DNA from: Aquabacterium sp. A7-Y | Lineage (GTDB): Bacteria > Pseudomonadota > Gammaproteobacteria > Burkholderiales > Burkholderiaceae_C | DNA: 64,000 nt | Direction of reading: 5' to 3' | NCBI RefSeq assembly: GCF_026153205.1 | Contig: NZ_JAPFBW010000013.1 | Span: forward strand, 1-64,000 | Shown here: piece after piece, positions 17,499 to 28,679 of the stretch | Layout: every line of letters begins with the position of its first letter | Position numbering within the stretch: position 1 is the first letter of the stretch | Position numbers and translations under genes: made by a program | Notes under the pieces: model-generated | What the model was told of the DNA's origin: nothing | Database searches by the model: none | What the model saw: only the letters and a program-made list of their open reading frames with translations

Positions 17499-19396
17499 TG
17501 GCGGCTCGCGGCTGGCTGCAGCGCCGCGTCCTGGCCCTGCCGGTCGGGCTGTGCCTGCTGGCGTTGCTGGCCCTGCTGCAACCGGCCGCCGCTGCCGAGG
17601 CGGTACGGGTGCAACGGGCCTGGATCACCGACCACAGCGCCGGCGCCGCCGCACCCGAGCGCGAAGTGCGCCTGCCCGATGCCTGGGAGCACACTGCGCC
17701 GGCTCGCAACGGCCGCGTCAGCTATCGCCTGGACCTGCCCGACGCGGCGCTGCAGGTCGAGCGCCCGGCCCTGTTCGCGCGGCGCATCGGCAACGTCTTC
17801 CGCATCCGCCTGAACGGTCACTCGGTGGTGGAAGTCGGCAGCGAGCAGCGGCCGCTGTCCAATTACAGCCAGGAACCGCAGTTCGTGCGCCTGCCGAAGG
17901 CGCTGGTCCGGCCCGCGGGCAATGTGCTGGTGATCGAGGTCATCGGCGAGCCGCGCCGCGAAGCCGGCCTGTCCAGCCTCTGGGTCGGCCACGAGCGCGA
18001 GCTGGAGCGGCTCTACGAGCACGCGCTGGACGTGCAGGTGCGGGGTGGCTGGTTCCTGATCAGCGCCAGCGGCACGATGGGTGTGCTGGGCCTGCTGGTG
18101 GCCTGGCGCACCCGGCAGTCGATGTACAGCTGGTTCGCCGCCGCCAACCTGGTGTGGGCCTGGCGCATCGGCGCGCTCAACCTGCACCACCCCGGTCCCT
18201 GGTCGTGGCTGCTGCACCTGTGTTTCGAACTCTCCTACAGCGTGTTCGTCGCCACCATCGCGATGTTCCTGCTGGCCATGGTGCAGCGCGACCACCTGGT
18301 GGGCCGGCGCCTGCTGGGCGCCTACATGGCCGGGGCAGTGCTGCTGTCCGTCGTCAACGCGGCAGCCAACCTGCCGGTGCTGCGCACCCTGCACCTGCTG
18401 CTGACCCTGGCCGTGACGACCGGCATGGCCCTCTACCTGGCGCACTACACGGTGCGCGAACGCTCGCGCACCGGCGCGCTGCTGTGCCTCAGCGCGCTCG
18501 GGGGCGTGGGCTTCGGCGCGCGCGACTGGATCGTGTTCCGCCTGCAGCACGACTACGAGGCCTATACCTGGGCCCGCTATGCGATCGTGCTGCTGCTGTT
18601 CGTGATGGGCTGGCGGCTGGTAGAGGACTACGCCCGCACGCTGCTGCGCCTGCGCGACCTCAACCGGAACCTGCAGGACACGCTGGACAACAAGCAGCGC
18701 GAACTGGAGGCCTTGTTCGACGACCGCCGCGACGTCGAACGGCAACAGGCCGCGGGCGCCGAACGCGACCGCATCCTGCGCGAGATGCACGACGGCCTGG
18801 GTGGCCGGCTGGTGGGCGCGATCACGCTCGCGCAGCAGCTCGGGACGCCGCCGGGCACCACCACGGCACCCGCACTGCTGCAGGAACTGCGCCTCGCGCT
18901 GGACGACTGCCTGGTCGAGCTGCGCCTGTCGCTGGACTCGCTGGAAGCCGAGCAGCGCACGCTGGGCGAGGCCCTGGCCGAGATGCGTTTCCGGGTCGAG
19001 CCCTCGTTGCGCGCCGCCGGCATCCGGCTGGTGTGGAGTGTCGACGACGCGGCGATGGACACCGAGCTGTGCCCCGGCGAAACCCTGCAGGTGCTGCGTA
19101 TCGTGCGCGAGGCCTTCACCAACATCATCAAGCACGCCCAGGCGAGCGTGGTGCGGCTGAGCCTGGAGCAGCGCGACGGGCAGCTCAGCTTGAGCGTGCT
19201 CGACAACGGCCTGCTGCAGCGCTCCACCCCCGGGGCGCGCCAGCCCATCGCGATGCCCAGCGGCAAGCGCGGCCTCAGCAACATGAAAAAGCGCGCCGAC
19301 AGCCTGGGCGCGCGCATCGACATCGGCCCGCACCCCGAGGGCTGGTGCGTGCGGCTGCAACTGCCGAAGCGAGCGCAGGCGATGCCCGGCTCCTGA
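17498..19396 (+). CDS. membrane histidine kinase, HisKA_3 type (first pair)
   Basis: A 632-residue sensor kinase. Order: signal peptide (1-33); a periplasmic beta-rich region (~34-180, with NVFRIRLNGHSVVEVGS) like the 7TMR-DISM extracellular or carbohydrate-binding domain; about seven membrane segments (~185-375); a coiled coil (~385-420); HisKA_3 dimerisation with the phospho-His in REMHDGLGGRLVG (~431); HATPase_c with N-box REAFTNIIKHAQ and the glycine motif GLSNMKKRADSLGA. The upstream regulator overlaps it. The ligand is unknown. Same architecture as the kinase at 29693, so the pair probably arose by duplication. Confidence 0.92.
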   Translation: MAARGWLQRRVLALPVGLCLLALLALLQPAAAAEAVRVQRAWITDHSAGAAAPEREVRLPDAWEHTAPARNGRVSYRLDLPDAALQVERPALFARRIGNVFRIRLNGHSVVEVGSEQRPLSNYSQEPQFVRLPKALVRPAGNVLVIEVIGEPRREAGLSSLWVGHERELERLYEHALDVQVRGGWFLISASGTMGVLGLLVAWRTRQSMYSWFAAANLVWAWRIGALNLHHPGPWSWLLHLCFELSYSVFVATIAMFLLAMVQRDHLVGRRLLGAYMAGAVLLSVVNAAANLPVLRTLHLLLTLAVTTGMALYLAHYTVRERSRTGALLCLSALGGVGFGARDWIVFRLQHDYEAYTWARYAIVLLLFVMGWRLVEDYARTLLRLRDLNRNLQDTLDNKQRELEALFDDRRDVERQQAAGAERDRILREMHDGLGGRLVGAITLAQQLGTPPGTTTAPALLQELRLALDDCLVELRLSLDSLEAEQRTLGEALAEMRFRVEPSLRAAGIRLVWSVDDAAMDTELCPGETLQVLRIVREAFTNIIKHAQASVVRLSLEQRDGQLSLSVLDNGLLQRSTPGARQPIAMPSGKRGLSNMKKRADSLGARIDIGPHPEGWCVRLQLPKRAQAMPGS

Positions 19397-19441
19397 AACG
19401 GGCGCGCCGCACGAGCGCGGCGCGAACCGGGCCGCAGCGCG

Positions 19442-20062
19442 TCAGGCCGTCGGCGGCACGGTGTCGATGAAACTCTGGCGCTGCGAGAGCTTGTCGTGCA
19501 GGCGGGCCAGGTTGGGGTAGTCGCGCCGCCAGTCGATGTTCGGAAAGCGGAAGTCGAGATAGCCGAGCGCACAGCCGACCGCGACGTCGGCCAGTGTGAA
19601 GTGGATGCCGGCGCACCAATTGCGGTCGCCGAGGCCCTGGCTCATGGCCTTGACGCTGGCATGCACCTTGTGCATCTGCCAGTCGACCCAGGCGGCGCTG
19701 CGCTGCAGCTCGGTGCGGCCGCGCCAGGTCTGCTCCAGGCGGGCCAGGATGCTGGCGTCGAGCAGGCCGTCGGCCAGTGCCTCCCAGGTGCGCACCTCGA
19801 CGCGCTCGCGGCCGGTGGCCGGGATCATGCGGCCAACCGGGGACAGGGTGTCGAGGTATTCGACGATGACACGCGAATCGAACACCGCCTCGCCGCCCTC
19901 CATCACCAGACAGGGCACCTTGCCGAGCGGGTTGGAGTCGCGGATGGCGCTGCCCGCGGACCAGACGTCCTCGAGTTCGAGCTTGTAATCGAGCTTCTTT
20001 TCAGCCATCACAATGCGCACCTTGCGCACGTAAGGGCTGGTCAGCGATCCAATCAGTTTCAT
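19442..20062 (-). CDS. glutathione S-transferase family protein
   Basis: A 206-residue cytosolic GST of the YibF/beta-like group. The thioredoxin-like N-terminal domain (MKLIGSLTSPYVRKVRIVM, NPLGKVPCLVMEGGEAVFDS with the gamma-glutamyl-binding Glu/Asp-Ser) is followed by an all-helical C-terminal domain with FTLADVAVGCALGYLDFR. The Ser-Pro-Tyr near residue 9 takes the catalytic position. Start at 20062 fits the family; longer upstream frame is non-homologous. It is convergent with the kinase gene. Confidence 0.92.
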   Translation of the reverse strand: MKLIGSLTSPYVRKVRIVMAEKKLDYKLELEDVWSAGSAIRDSNPLGKVPCLVMEGGEAVFDSRVIVEYLDTLSPVGRMIPATGRERVEVRTWEALADGLLDASILARLEQTWRGRTELQRSAAWVDWQMHKVHASVKAMSQGLGDRNWCAGIHFTLADVAVGCALGYLDFRFPNIDWRRDYPNLARLHDKLSQRQSFIDTVPPTA

Positions 20063-20090
20063 GATGTGACGCGATGGTGTGTCGCCGATT

Positions 20091-20129
20091 CTAGGGTCTG
20101 TCCCCGCAAAGAGGGGTGTCCGAGACACC
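20091..20129. repeat. degenerate copy of the palindromic element end
   Basis: CTAGGGTCTGTCCCCGCA-AAGAG (20091-20113) matches the outer end of the 13885-14077 element (CTAGCGGGGTGTCC-CGCA-GAGAC) apart from a few substitutions and small gaps. It is followed at 20115-20129 by a perfect hairpin GGTGTC-CGA-GACACC. It lies between divergent GST and DUF898 genes. Homology is by eye only. Confidence 0.4.
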
Positions 20130-20207
20130 ACACACAGGCCCTCCGGGGCAGTAGGCGGTGATACAGTGTTTGCAAAAAACAGGCCTTCGGAGAGTGGCCG
20201 CCGCAAC

Positions 20208-21536
20208 ATGAATACAACATCCCTGCTTGACCCGGCGAGGCCGGTAGAGTCGCCCGCCCCGAGCGGGCTGAGCCGCCCGGCACCCGCCTGGAGCAGCGGA
20301 GTGGTCGACAGCGGCGGCATCACCGGCATGGTGAGCTCGATCGATGCGGACCCGCCTCGCAACAGCGTCTTCTCGCGGCTGCTGCATCCGCGCCAGGCGC
20401 ACCACATCCCGGTCGAGTTCACCGCCAGCGGCAGCGAGTACTTCCGCATCTGGATCGTCAACCTGCTGTTGACCTTCGTCACGCTCGGCTTCTACTACCC
20501 CTGGGCCAAGGTGCGCAAGCTGCGCTACTTCTATGCCAACACGCAGATCGCGGGCCAGGGCCTGGATTTCCACGGCCAGCCGCGCAAGATGCTGCGCGGC
20601 ACCATGCTGGCCGGCGTGCTGTGGGCGCTCTATTCCCAAGCCATGGAGCTGTCGGCGCTGAGCGCGCTGGTGGCCGCGGTGCTGGTCAGCGCGCTGCTGC
20701 CGGCGCTGGTGCGCGCGGCGCTGCAGTTCCGCCTCGCCCACACCAGCTGGCGCGGCCTGCGTTTCGCCTTCGCCGGCAACAGCCGCAAGGCCTATGCGGC
20801 GATGCTGGCCCCGCTGGTGCTCGGGCTGGTCAGCCTTGCGCTGCTCAGCCACGACCAGGATGTGCAGGCCTCGCAGCTGCTGGGGCTGGACATCGACCAG
20901 CAATGGATCAACATCGCCGCCCTGGTCGTGTTCGCCGCGCTGCTGCTGGTGGCTCCCTATTTCTTCTGGCGCCTCAAGAAATACCAGCACGACCACTTCC
21001 GCCTGGCCCAGCTGCAGACCGAGTTGCGCCTCGGTGCAGGTCCGGTCTATGGGGTGTTCCTGCGCAGCTTCGGGCTGATGGCGCTGCTGCCGCTGCTGCT
21101 CGGCGGCATCGCGCTGCTGGCCTATCCGGGCGCGGGCAAAGACCCGGGCGGCTGGCTGCGGCTGACCATGATGCTTGCCGGAATCGCCTTTCTGGGCGGC
21201 ATGCTCTATTTCTATGTGGTGGTCTCGCCCTACTTCCAGACACGCATGCAGAACCTCCTCTGGACCAAAACCGGCAACCGCTATCTGCGCCTGCGCAGCG
21301 AGCTGCAGTTCAGGCGCTACCTGCTGCTGCAGCTCAAGAACTACCTGCTGGTGACGATCACGCTGGGCCTCTACTGGCCCTGGGCCGCAGTGGCCACCCG
21401 GCGCCTGCGGCTGGAAGCCGTCACGCTGGTCTCCCGCATCGATATCGACGAGCTCTACATGGCCCTGCGGCCCCCCAGCGGTGATGCCGCCGCCGACATG
21501 GGCGACGAGCTGATGGGCTTCGAGCTCGGCATCTGA
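20208..21536 (+). CDS. YjgN/DUF898 family membrane protein
   Basis: A 442-residue inner-membrane protein of the DUF898 (YjgN) family, function unknown. A ~60-residue disordered N-terminus is followed by the family start VEFTASGSEYFRIWIVNLLL and repeated motifs: TLGFYYPWAKVRKLRYFYANT and, near the C-terminus, TLGLYWPWAAVATRRLRLEA, two halves of an internal duplication with ~8-10 membrane segments in total. The M48 peptidase gene starts 14 nt later; DUF898 and M48 genes are commonly paired, so they may act together in envelope protein quality control (inference). Confidence 0.88.
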   Translation: MNTTSLLDPARPVESPAPSGLSRPAPAWSSGVVDSGGITGMVSSIDADPPRNSVFSRLLHPRQAHHIPVEFTASGSEYFRIWIVNLLLTFVTLGFYYPWAKVRKLRYFYANTQIAGQGLDFHGQPRKMLRGTMLAGVLWALYSQAMELSALSALVAAVLVSALLPALVRAALQFRLAHTSWRGLRFAFAGNSRKAYAAMLAPLVLGLVSLALLSHDQDVQASQLLGLDIDQQWINIAALVVFAALLLVAPYFFWRLKKYQHDHFRLAQLQTELRLGAGPVYGVFLRSFGLMALLPLLLGGIALLAYPGAGKDPGGWLRLTMMLAGIAFLGGMLYFYVVVSPYFQTRMQNLLWTKTGNRYLRLRSELQFRRYLLLQLKNYLLVTITLGLYWPWAAVATRRLRLEAVTLVSRIDIDELYMALRPPSGDAAADMGDELMGFELGI

Positions 21537-21550
21537 AGACGTCGCCTCAC

Positions 21551-22635
21551 ATGCCCCAGATGAACAGCGTCTGCGCCATCGCCCTTGACTACTACGACGG
21601 CCATTCCGCGCGCGCCTACCGCATCACCGCGCGGCTCAGCGGCGACACCCTGTACCTGCAAGGTGCGGGCGTCGCGCGCTCGGTGCCGGTGCGCGAAGTG
21701 CAATGGCCCGAGCGCAGCCGCCACGGCAGGCGGGTGGCCCATCTGCCCGACGGCTCCTCGCTGCACAGCAGCGACGCCGCCGCCTGGGACGCCTGGGCCG
21801 AGGCGGGCGGACAGCGCGAAAGCCTGGTCTCACGCACGCAGCGCAGCTGGGCCTGGGTGTTCGGCTGCCTGGTGCTGCTGGCGCTGCTGACGGCCGGTGT
21901 CTACCAGTGGGGCCTGCCCTGGGTCGCGCGCGGCGTCGTGCAGCTGGTGCCTGCCAGCGTCGACGCCTCGCTGGGCGAGTCGGCCTACGCCTCGATCCGC
22001 TCGGCCCTGCTCGCGCCCAGCGAGCTGCCTGCGACCCAGCAGGCACAGCTGCAGGAAGCCTTCCGCCGCGCGGTGGTCAAGGCCTATCCGCGCGGCGATG
22101 CGCCGCCCTGGCGGCTGCATTTCCATCGCAGCAAGATCGGCCCGAACGCACTGGCCCTGCCCGGCGGCACCATCGTGGTCACCGACGAACTGGTGAAGCT
22201 GGTCGAGGGTGACGCCGAGGTCATCGTCGGCGTGCTGGCGCACGAGCTGGGCCACGTCGAACACCGCCACGGCATGCGGGCGCTGGTGCAGACCACCCTG
22301 CTCGGCGTCGTGTCCAGCATCGCCTTCGGCGACTTCAGCGGCTGGCTGGCGACGGCGCCGGTGATCCTCGGGCAGGCCGGCTATTCGCGTGATGCCGAGC
22401 GCGAGGCCGACCGGGCCAGCATCCGGGTGCTGCAAGCTGCCGGGCACTCGCCGATGGCCATGGTGCGGTTTTTCGAGAAGATCCGCCGACCTGCGAAGGC
22501 GGACCCGGGCGGCCGCCCCCCGCGGCCGATGACACCAGCCGGGACGATTCGCTGTTGGGCATCGCCTTCGCCAGCCACCCGGCCGACGAGGAGCGCATGC
22601 AGCTCTTCCGCAACGCCGCCGCCGCACGGCCCTGA
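21551..22635 (+). pseudogene. M48 family metalloprotease, frameshifted near the 3' end
   Basis: A membrane-anchored Ste24/HtpX-like zinc protease. The first ~320 residues are intact: an N-terminal globular part, one membrane segment (~101-122) and the M48 domain with VLAHELGHVEHRHG (zinc-binding His ~231 and 235, catalytic Glu 232) and AEREADRASIRVL (third ligand). At a run of six C (22516-22521) the frame is lost; one base fewer restores the family ending GIAFASHPADEERMQLFR and a TGA at 22635. Read without correction, an unrelated Pro/Arg-rich tail runs to 22711. This is either a sequencing error or a recent mutation; the catalytic core is unaffected. Confidence 0.8.
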
Positions 22636-22708
22636 AGCCGGCACGACCGGCCGCAGGGCAGGATGCGGCCGAGGCAGCGTCCTGCCGGGCCCGAGCCGCG
22701 CGGGCCTC

Positions 22709-24145
<1,437 letters not shown>

Positions 24146-24232
24146 GCGCCCCTCAAGCGGCTATCTGGCGCCGGCGGCTGGCCACCAGCCCGAGAACCAA
24201 GGCCGCCGCGGGCCAGGGTTCGGAGCGCGACA

Positions 24233-24946
24233 TCAGGTGTCGGCCTGGTGCCGCGCCGGCCGGCGGGGCGCGGCCGGATCGAGGGCGTCGAGCATGGGCT
24301 GCAGCAGCGCGCGCGAGGCGTCCACCGCCGCGGCGCTGTTGCCGCGCGAGATGGCCTCGAACACCCGCAGGTGGGCCGCGTAGTCGGGCTCGGGCAGATC
24401 GTCGAGATCCAGGGTCGCGCGCACCGTGGCCCGCACGGCCCGCTCGAAGAAGGCATACAGCTTGGCCAGCGCGGGATTGTGGGCCGCCTCGACCACCGCG
24501 CGGTGAAAGGCGAGGTCGTGTTCGACGAACACGCTGCGGCGGCGCTTGTTGAGGTGCTCGCCGCGCAGCGAGAGGGCCGCCCGCATCGCCTCCAGATCGT
24601 CGGCGCTGCGGCGCTCGGCGGCCAGCCGCGCCGCCTCGACTTCCAGCATCGCGCGCACCTCCAGGTGCTCGCGCAGCGTCGCCCGGCTGAGGTCCTGGGG
24701 CACGTCGCTGGCGTCGACCGCGGAGCGCACCCAGGTGCCGTCGCCCTGTCGCACCTCGAGCACGCCGCTGTAGGCGAGCACCCGCACTGCCTCGCGCACC
24801 GTGTTGCGGCTCACGCCCAGCTGGGCCGCCAACTCGGGCTCGATCGGAATGCGCTCGCCGACCTGCCACTCGCCGCGCTCGAGGCACAGGCGCATCCGGT
24901 CGACGGCTTGGTCGACCAGCGTACGGCGGACAGGCGATGCGGACAT
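24233..24946 (-). CDS. GntR/FadR-family transcriptional regulator
   Basis: A 237-residue repressor-type regulator. The N-terminal winged HTH (~10-75: DQAVDRMRLCLERGEWQVG, LAAQLGVSRNTVREAVRVLAYSGVLEVRQGDGTWV) is followed by an all-helical FCD ligand domain (~90-220) with metal-binding residues in HDLAFHRAVVEAAHNP. The start at 24946 has GAGG 5 nt upstream; the alternative Met at 24973 would run into the palindrome at 24974-24992. It is divergent from pyrF, 67 bp away. The effector is unknown and no catabolic operon is attached, so it may act elsewhere or on itself. Confidence 0.9.
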   Translation of the reverse strand: MSASPVRRTLVDQAVDRMRLCLERGEWQVGERIPIEPELAAQLGVSRNTVREAVRVLAYSGVLEVRQGDGTWVRSAVDASDVPQDLSRATLREHLEVRAMLEVEAARLAAERRSADDLEAMRAALSLRGEHLNKRRRSVFVEHDLAFHRAVVEAAHNPALAKLYAFFERAVRATVRATLDLDDLPEPDYAAHLRVFEAISRGNSAAAVDASRALLQPMLDALDPAAPRRPARHQADT

Positions 24947-24973
24947 GGACACCTCGACTCGGAACGATGGCAT

Positions 24974-24992
24974 GCAATCATAGGATGATTGC
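24974..24992. promoter_or_regulatory. perfect palindrome, likely GntR-family operator
   Basis: GCAATCAT-AGG-ATGATTGC is a perfect 8-bp inverted repeat with a 3-bp centre, AT-rich in a GC-rich background. It lies between the divergent GntR regulator and pyrF, immediately upstream of a pyrF -10-like TAAAAT (25002-25007). FadR-subfamily proteins bind short palindromes of this size, so it is a good autoregulatory operator candidate and might also influence pyrF. Confidence 0.7.
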
Positions 24993-25013
24993 CGGTCTCC
25001 CTAAAATGCCGGC

Positions 25014-25853
25014 ATGAACTTCCTCGATCAGCTGCTGCGCGCCGAGCGCGCCCACCACTCCCTGTTGTGTGTCGGCCTCGACCCCGAGCCGGCGCGTTTC
25101 CCGGGGGCCTGGAAGGGCGACGCCGGTCGCATCTTCGACTTCTGCGCCGCGATCGTCGACGCCACGCACGACCTGGCGATCGCCTTCAAGCCGCAGATCG
25201 CCTACTTCGCGGCGCACAGCGCCGAGGCCCAGCTGGAGCGCCTGATCGCGCACATCCGCGCGGTGGCGCCACAGGTGCCCGTGATCCTGGACGCCAAACG
25301 CGGCGATATCGGATCGACCGCCGAGCAGTACGCCCGCGAAGCGTATGTACGCTACGGCGCCGATGCGGTGACCTTGTCGCCCTTCATGGGCTTCGACTCG
25401 GTGTCGCCCTACCTGGCCTACCCCGACAAGGGCGCCATCCTGCTGTGTCGCACCTCCAACCCCGGCGGCTCGGACCTGCAGAACCAGCGCCTCGCCGAGG
25501 TCGACGGTCAGCCGCGCCTCTATGAGCACCTGGCCCGGCTGGCCCAGGGCGAGTGGAACACCAACGGGCAGCTGGGGCTGGTGGTGGGAGCCACCTTCCC
25601 CGACGAGATTGCGCGAGTGCGCGAGCTGGCGCCCACGGTGCCGCTGCTGATCCCGGGCGTGGGGGCGCAGGGCGGCGATGCGCGCGCGACGGTGAAGGCC
25701 GGCTATCGGGAGCAGGACGGCCGCATCACCGGGCTGGTGGTGGTGAACTCCTCGCGCGCCATCCTGTATGCGGGCAACGGCGACGACTTCGCCGCCGCCG
25801 CGCGTCGCGCAGCGCAGGCCGCGCGCGACGAACTCAACGCGGCCCGCAGCTGA
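25014..25853 (+). CDS. pyrF: orotidine 5'-phosphate decarboxylase PyrF
   Basis: A 279-residue TIM-barrel enzyme making UMP from OMP, the last step of de novo pyrimidine synthesis. It is the longer type (UMPS-like, ~270 residues) with [28 protein letters not shown], the active-site [18 protein letters not shown] (Asp-x-Lys-x-x-Asp-Ile), [17 protein letters not shown] and [11 protein letters not shown] -10-like TAAAAT (25002-25007) ends 6 nt before the ATG with no Shine-Dalgarno, indicating a probable leaderless mRNA. It is convergent with the molybdenum hydroxylase operon. Confidence 0.96.
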   Translation: MNFLDQLLRAERAHHSLLCVGLDPEPARFPGAWKGDAGRIFDFCAAIVDATHDLAIAFKPQIAYFAAHSAEAQLERLIAHIRAVAPQVPVILDAKRGDIGSTAEQYAREAYVRYGADAVTLSPFMGFDSVSPYLAYPDKGAILLCRTSNPGGSDLQNQRLAEVDGQPRLYEHLARLAQGEWNTNGQLGLVVGATFPDEIARVRELAPTVPLLIPGVGAQGGDARATVKAGYREQDGRITGLVVVNSSRAILYAGNGDDFAAAARRAAQAARDELNAARS

Positions 25854-25878
25854 GCCGGCCGGTCCCCGGCTGCCTGTT

Positions 25879-28182
25879 TCAAGTCGCTGTGACGGTCAGC
25901 GGCAGGCTGCGCAGGCGCTGCCCCGTGAGCGTGAACAAGGCGTTCGCCAGCGCCGGCGCCAGCGGCGGCGTGCCGGGCTCGCCAACGCCCGAGGGCGACC
26001 GGCTGCTGCGCACCAGGTGGGTCTCGATCTGCGGCGTCTCGGCCAGGCTCAGCAGCCGGTAGTCGGGGAAGTTGCGCTGCTGCACCGCGCCCTGCACGAC
26101 GTCGATGCGGCCGTACAAGGCGGCGCTCAAGCCGAAGATCACCGCGCTTTCCATCTGCTGCGCGACGATGCCCGGGTTGACCACGGTGCCGCAGTCCATC
26201 GCGCAAACCACCCGGTGCACCCGCACCCGGCCCTGCTCCAGGGAGACCTCGACCACCTGCGCGACGATGGAGCCGAAACTCTCGTGCAGCGCCACGCCGC
26301 GGCCCCGCCCGGGGGTCGCGGGGCGGTTCCAGCCGGCCTTCTCGGCCGCCAGCTTCAGCACCGCCTGGTGCCGCGGTCGGGCCTCCAGCAGCGACAGCCG
26401 GAAGGCCACCGGGTCCTGGCGCGCCTCGTGCGCCAGCTCGTCGACGAAGGCCTCGCTGAAAAACGCGTTGTGCGAGTGCCCCACCGAGCGCCAGTAGCCC
26501 ACCGGCACGCCGCTGCGCGTCGCGGCGTGCGAGATGCGCTGGTGCGGCACCTCGTAGGGCAGGTCGAACAGGCCCTCGGCGGTGGTCTTGTCCGGCAGGT
26601 CGACCGGACCGGTGAGCGTCGGCAGGCCGCGTTCAACCCAGCGCGGCGTGATCGCGTCGCCGGCGCTGGCGAAGCGGAAGGCCAGCGGCCGGCCCTTGGC
26701 GTCCAGCGAGGCCCGCAGCACCGCCACCGCGGCCGGTCGGTAGAAGTCGTGCGTCAGGTCTTCCTCGCGCGGCCAGATCAGCTGCACCGGCCGCCCGCCC
26801 AGTTCCATCGCGACACGCACCGCCTGGGCCACGTAGTCGACGTCCAGCCGGCGGCCGAAACCACCGCCCAGCAGCTTCACATGCACCGTCACCTTCTCCG
26901 GGTCTACCCCCGCGATGCGGGCCGCCACGTCGCGCGCCAGCGTCGGCGCCTGGGTCGACACCCAGACCTCGACCTTGCCGTCGGCGACTCGCGCGGTGCA
27001 GTTGACCGGCTCCATCGTGGCATGGGCCAGGTAGGGCGCGCGGTAGACCTGTTCCAGCCGGCGTGCCGCGCCGGCCTCGGCGCTGGCGACCTCACCCAGC
27101 GTATAGAAGGCGAAACCCTCGTCGTCGTGCAGCGCTCGGCGTGCCTCGGCCTCCAGCCGGCGGGCGATCTTGCGGCTGTCGAGCAGGCCCGCCGCCGGCT
27201 CGTGCGGTGGCGGCCGCCACTCGACCTGCATCGCGTCGGCGGCCTGGCGTGCATGCCAGTAGCTGCGCCCGACCACCGCAACACCGGCGGTGGAACCGGC
27301 CATCGCACCCAGCCGCACCACCCGCTCGACACCGGGCCGGCGCAAGGTGCCGTCCACATCGACGCGACCGTAGCTGCCGCCCAGCATCGGGCACATGCGC
27401 ACCACGCCGTAGACCATGCCGGGCAGACGCACGTCGATGCCGAACACCGCGCTGCCGTCGACCTTGGCCGGCACGTCCAGTCGCGGCGCACTGCGGCCGA
27501 TCAGCTTCCAGGTCTGGGGCGGCTTGAGACGCACCTCGGACACCGACAGCGCCGCCGCGGCACGTGCCAGCTCGCCGAAGTGGCCGCTGGAGCCCGAGGC
27601 GTGGCTGACAACGCCGTCGATGATGCGCAGCTCGGACACCGGCAGCCGCCAGCGCAGCGAGGCCGCGCCCAGCAACTGCGCGCGCGCCGTGGCCGCGGCC
27701 AGGCGCAGCACGTCCCAGGCGTCGGCCATGCTGGTCGATCCGCCGGTCGCGCTGACGCCCAGTTCGCGGGCGAACTTGGCGACCAGCCATTCGCCGGTCA
27801 CCACCCGGCCGCTGCGCTGCCCGTCCTCGCCCTTCTCGGAGGGATGGAAAGGCAGGCTCGCGAGGAACATCGCGACATTGCCATAGATCGCATCACTGCC
27901 GGCCTGCTCCAGCTGCACCTTGGACAGAGGAATGTCCAGCTCTTCGGCCACCAGCATCGGCAGCGCGGTGTGCACGCCCTGGCCCATCTCGCTGCGGTGC
28001 ATCGCCAGCACCACCTGTCCGTCGGGCCGGATCTTGAGCCAGCCGTTGAGCCCGACCTGGCCGTCCTCGACCGGCAGGCTGTGGCGATCGCCGCTGCGGC
28101 TGCGCGGCGGCAGCAGGCCGTAGCCCACCACCAGGGCGCCGCCCGTGGCCAGAGCGCTGAGCAGGAAGGTGCGACGTTTCAT
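25879..28182 (-). CDS. molybdopterin-binding subunit of an IorB-type aldehyde/isoquinoline oxidoreductase
   Basis: A 767-residue large subunit of a xanthine-dehydrogenase-family hydroxylase, closest in layout to isoquinoline 1-oxidoreductase beta (IorB) and membrane-linked aldehyde dehydrogenases. The N-terminus [19 protein letters not shown] is a Tat-like signal, suggesting periplasmic location. Further features: [57 protein letters not shown] (Moco contact) and the late [19 protein letters not shown] with the catalytic Glu. It is coupled by ATGA overlap to the 2Fe-2S subunit upstream. Substrate unknown; no cytochrome or XdhC gene is adjacent. Confidence 0.92.
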   Translation of the reverse strand: MKRRTFLLSALATGGALVVGYGLLPPRSRSGDRHSLPVEDGQVGLNGWLKIRPDGQVVLAMHRSEMGQGVHTALPMLVAEELDIPLSKVQLEQAGSDAIYGNVAMFLASLPFHPSEKGEDGQRSGRVVTGEWLVAKFARELGVSATGGSTSMADAWDVLRLAAATARAQLLGAASLRWRLPVSELRIIDGVVSHASGSSGHFGELARAAAALSVSEVRLKPPQTWKLIGRSAPRLDVPAKVDGSAVFGIDVRLPGMVYGVVRMCPMLGGSYGRVDVDGTLRRPGVERVVRLGAMAGSTAGVAVVGRSYWHARQAADAMQVEWRPPPHEPAAGLLDSRKIARRLEAEARRALHDDEGFAFYTLGEVASAEAGAARRLEQVYRAPYLAHATMEPVNCTARVADGKVEVWVSTQAPTLARDVAARIAGVDPEKVTVHVKLLGGGFGRRLDVDYVAQAVRVAMELGGRPVQLIWPREEDLTHDFYRPAAVAVLRASLDAKGRPLAFRFASAGDAITPRWVERGLPTLTGPVDLPDKTTAEGLFDLPYEVPHQRISHAATRSGVPVGYWRSVGHSHNAFFSEAFVDELAHEARQDPVAFRLSLLEARPRHQAVLKLAAEKAGWNRPATPGRGRGVALHESFGSIVAQVVEVSLEQGRVRVHRVVCAMDCGTVVNPGIVAQQMESAVIFGLSAALYGRIDVVQGAVQQRNFPDYRLLSLAETPQIETHLVRSSRSPSGVGEPGTPPLAPALANALFTLTGQRLRSLPLTVTAT

Positions 28183-28679
28183 CCCTGCCTCGCCTCCATG
28201 CTCGCGCGGCGCGCCGGCGAAGCGAGTTCACGCGCGGCCGTCTTGATGGCCTGGCGCACTCGCGGATAGGTGCCGCAGCGGCAGAGGTTCGTGATGGCGG
28301 CGTCGATCTCGGCATCGCTCGGGTCGCCCTGGCGCTCGAGCAGGGCCGCCGCCGCCATCAGCATGCCGGACTGGCAGTAGCCGCACTGTGGCACCTGGTG
28401 CTCGATCCAGGCGCGCTGCAAGACATGCAGCCGGCCCTCGGGCGCCAGGCCCTCGATGGTCTGGACCGAGCGGCCCGCCACCGCACTCACCGGCGTCACG
28501 CAGGAGCGCACCGCCTCGCCGTCGACCCGCACCGTGCAGGCACCGCAGGCCGCCACGCCGCAGCCAAACTTGGTGCCGGTCATCTGCAGCACGTCGCGCA
28601 ACACCCACAGCAGAGGCATCGCAGGATCGATCGCCTCGTCCTGCACCTCGTGCCGCCGGCCGTTGATGTCGAGTTCCAT
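28179..28679 (-). CDS. 2Fe-2S subunit of the molybdenum hydroxylase (IorA-like)
   Basis: A 166-residue electron-transfer subunit with two iron-sulfur clusters. The plant-ferredoxin-type cluster uses [17 protein letters not shown] and a downstream Cys (RSCVTP). The helical second-cluster domain has [18 protein letters not shown] and [16 protein letters not shown]. Size and cysteine spacing match the small subunits of two-subunit IorAB-type enzymes, which lack a FAD subunit. It is the promoter-proximal gene of the pair, and its stop overlaps the large-subunit start (ATGA). No own Tat signal, so export would be by hitch-hiking with the large subunit. Confidence 0.93.
   Translation of the reverse strand: MELDINGRRHEVQDEAIDPAMPLLWVLRDVLQMTGTKFGCGVAACGACTVRVDGEAVRSCVTPVSAVAGRSVQTIEGLAPEGRLHVLQRAWIEHQVPQCGYCQSGMLMAAAALLERQGDPSDAEIDAAITNLCRCGTYPRVRQAIKTAARELASPARRASMEARQG

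Noticed and set aside
25768-28269. 833-codon plus-strand open frame
   Set aside because: Mirror of the molybdopterin subunit in GC-rich DNA; composition is His/Arg/Gln-rich with no domain, whereas the minus strand encodes a recognisable enzyme.
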